DNA of 7,664 nucleotides from JBBQSN01 sp038213835 (GTDB lineage Bacteria; Actinomycetota; Actinomycetes; Actinomycetales; CAWJMD01). Below are positions 5,612-7,664 of this stretch, piece after piece. The DNA lies in the NCBI GenBank assembly GCA_038213835.1, contig JBBQSN010000159.1, positions 1 to 7,664 on the forward strand, given 5' to 3'. Position numbers and translations under genes: made by a program. Each line of letters starts with the position of its first letter. Position 1 is the first letter of the stretch. The notes under the pieces were generated by a model. It made no database searches. It saw only the letters and a program-made list of their open reading frames with translations, and was not told the DNA's origin.

Positions 5612-6169
5612 TCACGAGCCGACCACCTGGGGGAGGGGCGAGCGGGCCGCCGCCACCTGGGGCACCACGGCCAGCGCCGCCCAGGCCAGAGCGGTCGTGA
5701 GGCCGGCCAGCACCAGCAGCACGGCGCCGTCCCGGACGCCGGCGGCCAGGACGGCCGGGACCGACGCGGAACCGGACCACGCCGCGGCCAGGGCGACCAC
5801 GACGGCGATCAGGCCGACGACGACCACGTGACCGACCGTGGCCGGTGTGTCAGGGCGACCGAAGCACCCGCACGACGACAGCGGCGCGCCGCGGCGGATC
5901 AGGACGACGACGAAGGCGGCGAACCCGGCGTAGGCGAGCGCCAGCAGGGCGAGCACCGCCCGCGACGGGACGAGCAGGACCGCGAGGGCCAGCAGGATCT
6001 CGACGACTCCCAGCGCCCTAACCACCGCGCGCCGCACGGACAGGCCGCCGGGGACGCGCGCCTCGGCGAGCGCGCGGGCCGCGAGGTCCGGCGTGCGCAG
6101 CTTGGACGGGGCGGCGAGCGCCAGCAGGACCGCGGCCGCCAGCACCGGAGCAGTGAGGGCGGGAACCAT
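5612..6169 (-). CDS. MauE/DoxX-family redox-associated membrane protein
   Basis: This 185-residue membrane protein has about five hydrophobic segments (4-20, 50-67, 72-91, 113-131, 147-170). PSKLRTPDLAARAL (21-34) matches the family's Lys-Leu-Arg motif after the first helix. SSCGCFGRPDTPATVGH (98-114) carries the family's external Cys pair, here Cys100 and Cys102. MauE works with MauD in oxidative folding of the methylamine dehydrogenase light chain, and the same trio occurs here: this gene, the light-chain homologue 58 bases downstream and the MauD-like gene next. It is the first gene of the operon. ATG 6169 has no Shine-Dalgarno sequence but sits just downstream of a -10-like TAGGGT, so a leaderless mRNA is plausible. 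Length and topology are normal for the family. The exact electron partner is not known. Confidence 0.88.
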   Translation of the reverse strand: MVPALTAPVLAAAVLLALAAPSKLRTPDLAARALAEARVPGGLSVRRAVVRALGVVEILLALAVLLVPSRAVLALLALAYAGFAAFVVVLIRRGAPLSSCGCFGRPDTPATVGHVVVVGLIAVVVALAAAWSGSASVPAVLAAGVRDGAVLLVLAGLTTALAWAALAVVPQVAAARSPLPQVVGS

Positions 6170-6312
6170 GCGAGGAACCCTAACCGGGGTCGGCTCTGGA
6201 TGGGTATGTCCACGGGGTGTGTCCGTGCGGCGCGCCCGGCGTCCGTGGGCCGCCGGAGACGCGCCGGTGACGCAGCGTGGTCGGGACCGTAGGGTCGGGC
6301 CGTGATCCAGAG
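6170..6312. promoter_or_regulatory. Divergent promoter region between the Mau-like operon and the HAD phosphatase
   Basis: This 143-base spacer holds the only long non-coding stretch upstream of the operon. On the minus strand TAGGGT (6182-6177) lies 7 bases before the MauE-like ATG, so transcription would begin at or next to the start codon. On the plus strand TAGGGT (6290-6295) lies 17 bases before the phosphatase ATG, giving a very short leader. The identical hexamer on each side is noteworthy, but no clear -35 boxes or operator palindromes are visible. Confidence 0.35.
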
Positions 6313-7092
6313 ATGACCGACCGACAGCCCGTGGAGTGCTGGCTCACCGACATGGACGGCGTGCTCGTGCACGAGGGCACGGCGCTGCCCGGCGCCGCCG
6401 ACTTCATCGACCGGCTGGTCAGCCGGGAGCGTCGGTTCCTCGTCCTGACCAACAACTCGATCTACACCCCGCGCGACCTGACGGCGCGGCTGCGGGCGAG
6501 CGGCCTGGTGGTGCCCGAGGAGTCGATCTGGACCTCTGCGCTGGCTACCGCGCAGTTCGTCTCGGACCAGCTGCCAGAGGGCTCGGCCTACGTGATCGGC
6601 GAGGCCGGCCTCACCACCGCGCTGCACGAGGTCGGGTACGTGCTGACCGACACCGACCCGGACTACGTGGTGCTGGGGGAGACCCGCACCTACTCGTTCG
6701 AGGCGATCACGCGGGCGATCCGGCTGATCGAGAAGGGTGCCCGCTTCATCTCGACCAACCCCGACCCGACCGGACCGTCGGCCGAGGGGCCGCTCCCGGC
6801 GACCGGTGCCGTGGCCGCCCTGATCACCCGCGCCACCGGCGCCGAGCCCTACGTGGTCGGCAAACCCAACCCGATGATGTTCCGGTCCGCGATGGACCGG
6901 ATCGAGGCGCACTCGGCCACCACCGCCATGATCGGTGACCGGATGGACACCGACATCGTGGCGGGCATCGAGGCCGGGCTCGAGACCACGCTGGTCCTGA
7001 CCGGCTCCACCCGGCGCGAGCAGGTCGACCGCTTCCCGTTCCGCCCCACCCGCGTCGTCGACTCGGTGGCCGACCTCGTCGACCTGGTCTGA
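6313..7092 (+). CDS. HAD-superfamily class IIA hydrolase, NagD-like phosphatase
   Basis: This 259-residue cytoplasmic phosphatase has all four HAD motifs. These are DMDGVL with nucleophile Asp13 and Asp15, LTNNS at 45-49 (the class IIA form of motif II), GKPNPMMF with Lys184, and GDRMDTDI at about 208-215 with the metal-binding Asp residues. The middle holds the class IIA cap, including STNPDPTGPS. Length and motifs are typical of the NagD/nitrophenylphosphatase family. The true substrate (sugar phosphate, nucleotide or phosphoglycolate) cannot be told from sequence. The frame opens upstream at a GTG (6277), but the -10-like TAGGGT lies inside that extension and conserved sequence begins after ATG 6313, so the ATG is preferred. 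It is divergent from the Mau-like operon and shows no obvious functional link to selenium. Confidence 0.93.
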   Translation: MTDRQPVECWLTDMDGVLVHEGTALPGAADFIDRLVSRERRFLVLTNNSIYTPRDLTARLRASGLVVPEESIWTSALATAQFVSDQLPEGSAYVIGEAGLTTALHEVGYVLTDTDPDYVVLGETRTYSFEAITRAIRLIEKGARFISTNPDPTGPSAEGPLPATGAVAALITRATGAEPYVVGKPNPMMFRSAMDRIEAHSATTAMIGDRMDTDIVAGIEAGLETTLVLTGSTRREQVDRFPFRPTRVVDSVADLVDLV

Positions 7093-7103
7093 GCGGGGGT
7101 CCC

Positions 7104-7143
7104 GGTCCGACCGAGCGGCCTCTGGTCTGACCGAGCGGCCTCT
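7104..7143 (+). repeat. Tandem direct repeat, 2 x 20 bases
   Basis: The unit GGTCYGACCGAGCGGCCTCT occurs twice back to back (7104-7123 and 7124-7143), differing at one base (C/T at position 5), and GG follows the second copy. It lies between the phosphatase stop and the start of the YihY-like gene. It has no strong inverted symmetry and no T tract, so it is not a normal terminator. A two-copy operator or simple duplication are both possible. Confidence 0.7.
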
Positions 7144-7167
7144 GGCCACGGGGACCAGGATGGGTCG

Positions 7168-7664
7168 GTGAACCATGACCCGATGCCGTGGCGCCAGGTG
7201 CTGCGGCAGCTGGCGCCGGCCACCCGCGCGGCGCTGCGAGGCCGCGACCTCCCGCTGCACGGCGCGGGCCTGACCTTCTACGCAGCGCTGTCGGTGGTGC
7301 CGGTGATGCTCGTGACGGGGTGGCTGGCCAGCCTGGTGGTCGGGACCGACCAGATGTTGGGGCTCGCCCGCTCGCTGGAGGACGCGCTCCCGCAGGCGCT
7401 GGACGCCGGGGCGGTCGCCCGGACCCTGATCGAGAGCTCGGCCGACCTGGGGTGGATGGGCGTGCTGGTCGCGGCCATCCCGGCCTCGTTGTACGGAGAG
7501 GGGCTGCGGCGGGCGTGCGCGTCCATCGCGCAGGTCGATGCCGGGCGCCTCGTCGGCTGGAGGGGGAGGCTGGGAGCTGCTCCTGTCGTCCTGGTCGCGC
7601 CCGCGCTCCTGCTCGGGGTGCTGGCCGTCACCCCCGTGCTCGACGAGCTGATGGGGACGGGGCT
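7168..7664 (+). CDS. YihY/BrkB-family membrane protein (N-terminal 165 residues; runs off the window)
   Basis: The reading frame is open to the window end. After a basic, amphipathic N terminus comes LHGAGLTFYAALSVVPVMLV (about 30-49), the family's signature first membrane segment. A second hydrophobic segment follows at about 95-109, ending in SLYGEGLRRACAS, which matches the YGEGLRRA motif of YihY/BrkB proteins. A third lies at about 142-158. These are inner-membrane proteins of uncertain transport-related function; the old name ribonuclease BN is a misassignment for this family. The start is GTG at 7168 with AGGA 7 bases upstream. ATG 7183, five codons inside, is an alternative. The last two window bases are an incomplete codon. 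Confidence 0.88.
   Translation, partial: MNHDPMPWRQVLRQLAPATRAALRGRDLPLHGAGLTFYAALSVVPVMLVTGWLASLVVGTDQMLGLARSLEDALPQALDAGAVARTLIESSADLGWMGVLVAAIPASLYGEGLRRACASIAQVDAGRLVGWRGRLGAAPVVLVAPALLLGVLAVTPVLDELMGTG

Noticed and set aside
5612..5614. TGA of the MauE-like gene as a Sec codon.
   Set aside because: The extension is low-complexity Gly/Arg/Pro sequence that runs into the next gene in another frame, and the protein already has normal family length.
7093..7167. Intrinsic terminator after the phosphatase gene.
   Set aside because: There is no convincing stem followed by a T tract; the visible order is a direct, not inverted, repeat.
5899..7260. A 453-residue minus-strand open frame opposite the phosphatase.
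   Set aside because: It spans the clear HAD gene and the promoter region, lacks motifs, and overlaps the MauE-like gene in a different frame.

Overview
The window is about 70% or more G+C with strong GC bias at third codon positions. Every complete gene ends in TGA, and several starts lack a Shine-Dalgarno sequence. This points to a high-GC actinomycete; I cannot name the genus.

Region 1 (1-2876) is a complete selenocysteine (Sec) synthesis and decoding locus. On the minus strand lie the Sec tRNA gene selC (1718-1810), selA (351-1667) and the first 117 codons of selB (1-351, running off the window). Divergent on the plus strand is selD (1854-2876). Together these charge Ser-tRNA(Sec) with selenium and deliver it to UGA codons.

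Region 2 (2886-6169) is a minus-strand operon of five genes, transcribed right to left towards selD. They are a MauE/DoxX-type membrane protein (5612-6169), a Tat-exported, extremely Cys-rich homologue of the methylamine dehydrogenase light chain (4912-5553), a MauD/TlpA-like membrane-anchored thioredoxin (4128-4883), a polytopic membrane protein (3421-4128) and a small protein of unknown function (2886-3386).

The main discovery is in the fourth gene. A conventional reading starts it at 4044, but the same frame runs without a break upstream to an ATG at 4128, which overlaps the preceding stop, except for one TGA at 4054-4056. That TGA falls in a Ser-Trp-Ser-Pro-[UGA]-Gly context where a CcdA/DsbD-like protein would be expected to have Cys. 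It is followed by strong hairpins, one with a GGU apical loop. I read the gene as a hidden 235-residue selenoprotein lying beside its own selABCD machinery.

The light-chain homologue keeps much of the Cys framework and the maturation Asp of MauA. It has Ser where the second tryptophylquinone (TTQ) Trp should be, and about 26 Cys instead of 12. No heavy chain or MauG is in view. The operon therefore looks like a selenium-assisted disulfide-forming cassette for a novel Cys-rich exported protein rather than a methylamine dehydrogenase.

Region 3 (6313-7664, plus strand) is ordinary: a NagD-type HAD phosphatase, then the start of a YihY/BrkB membrane protein that runs off the window, with a short tandem repeat between them.
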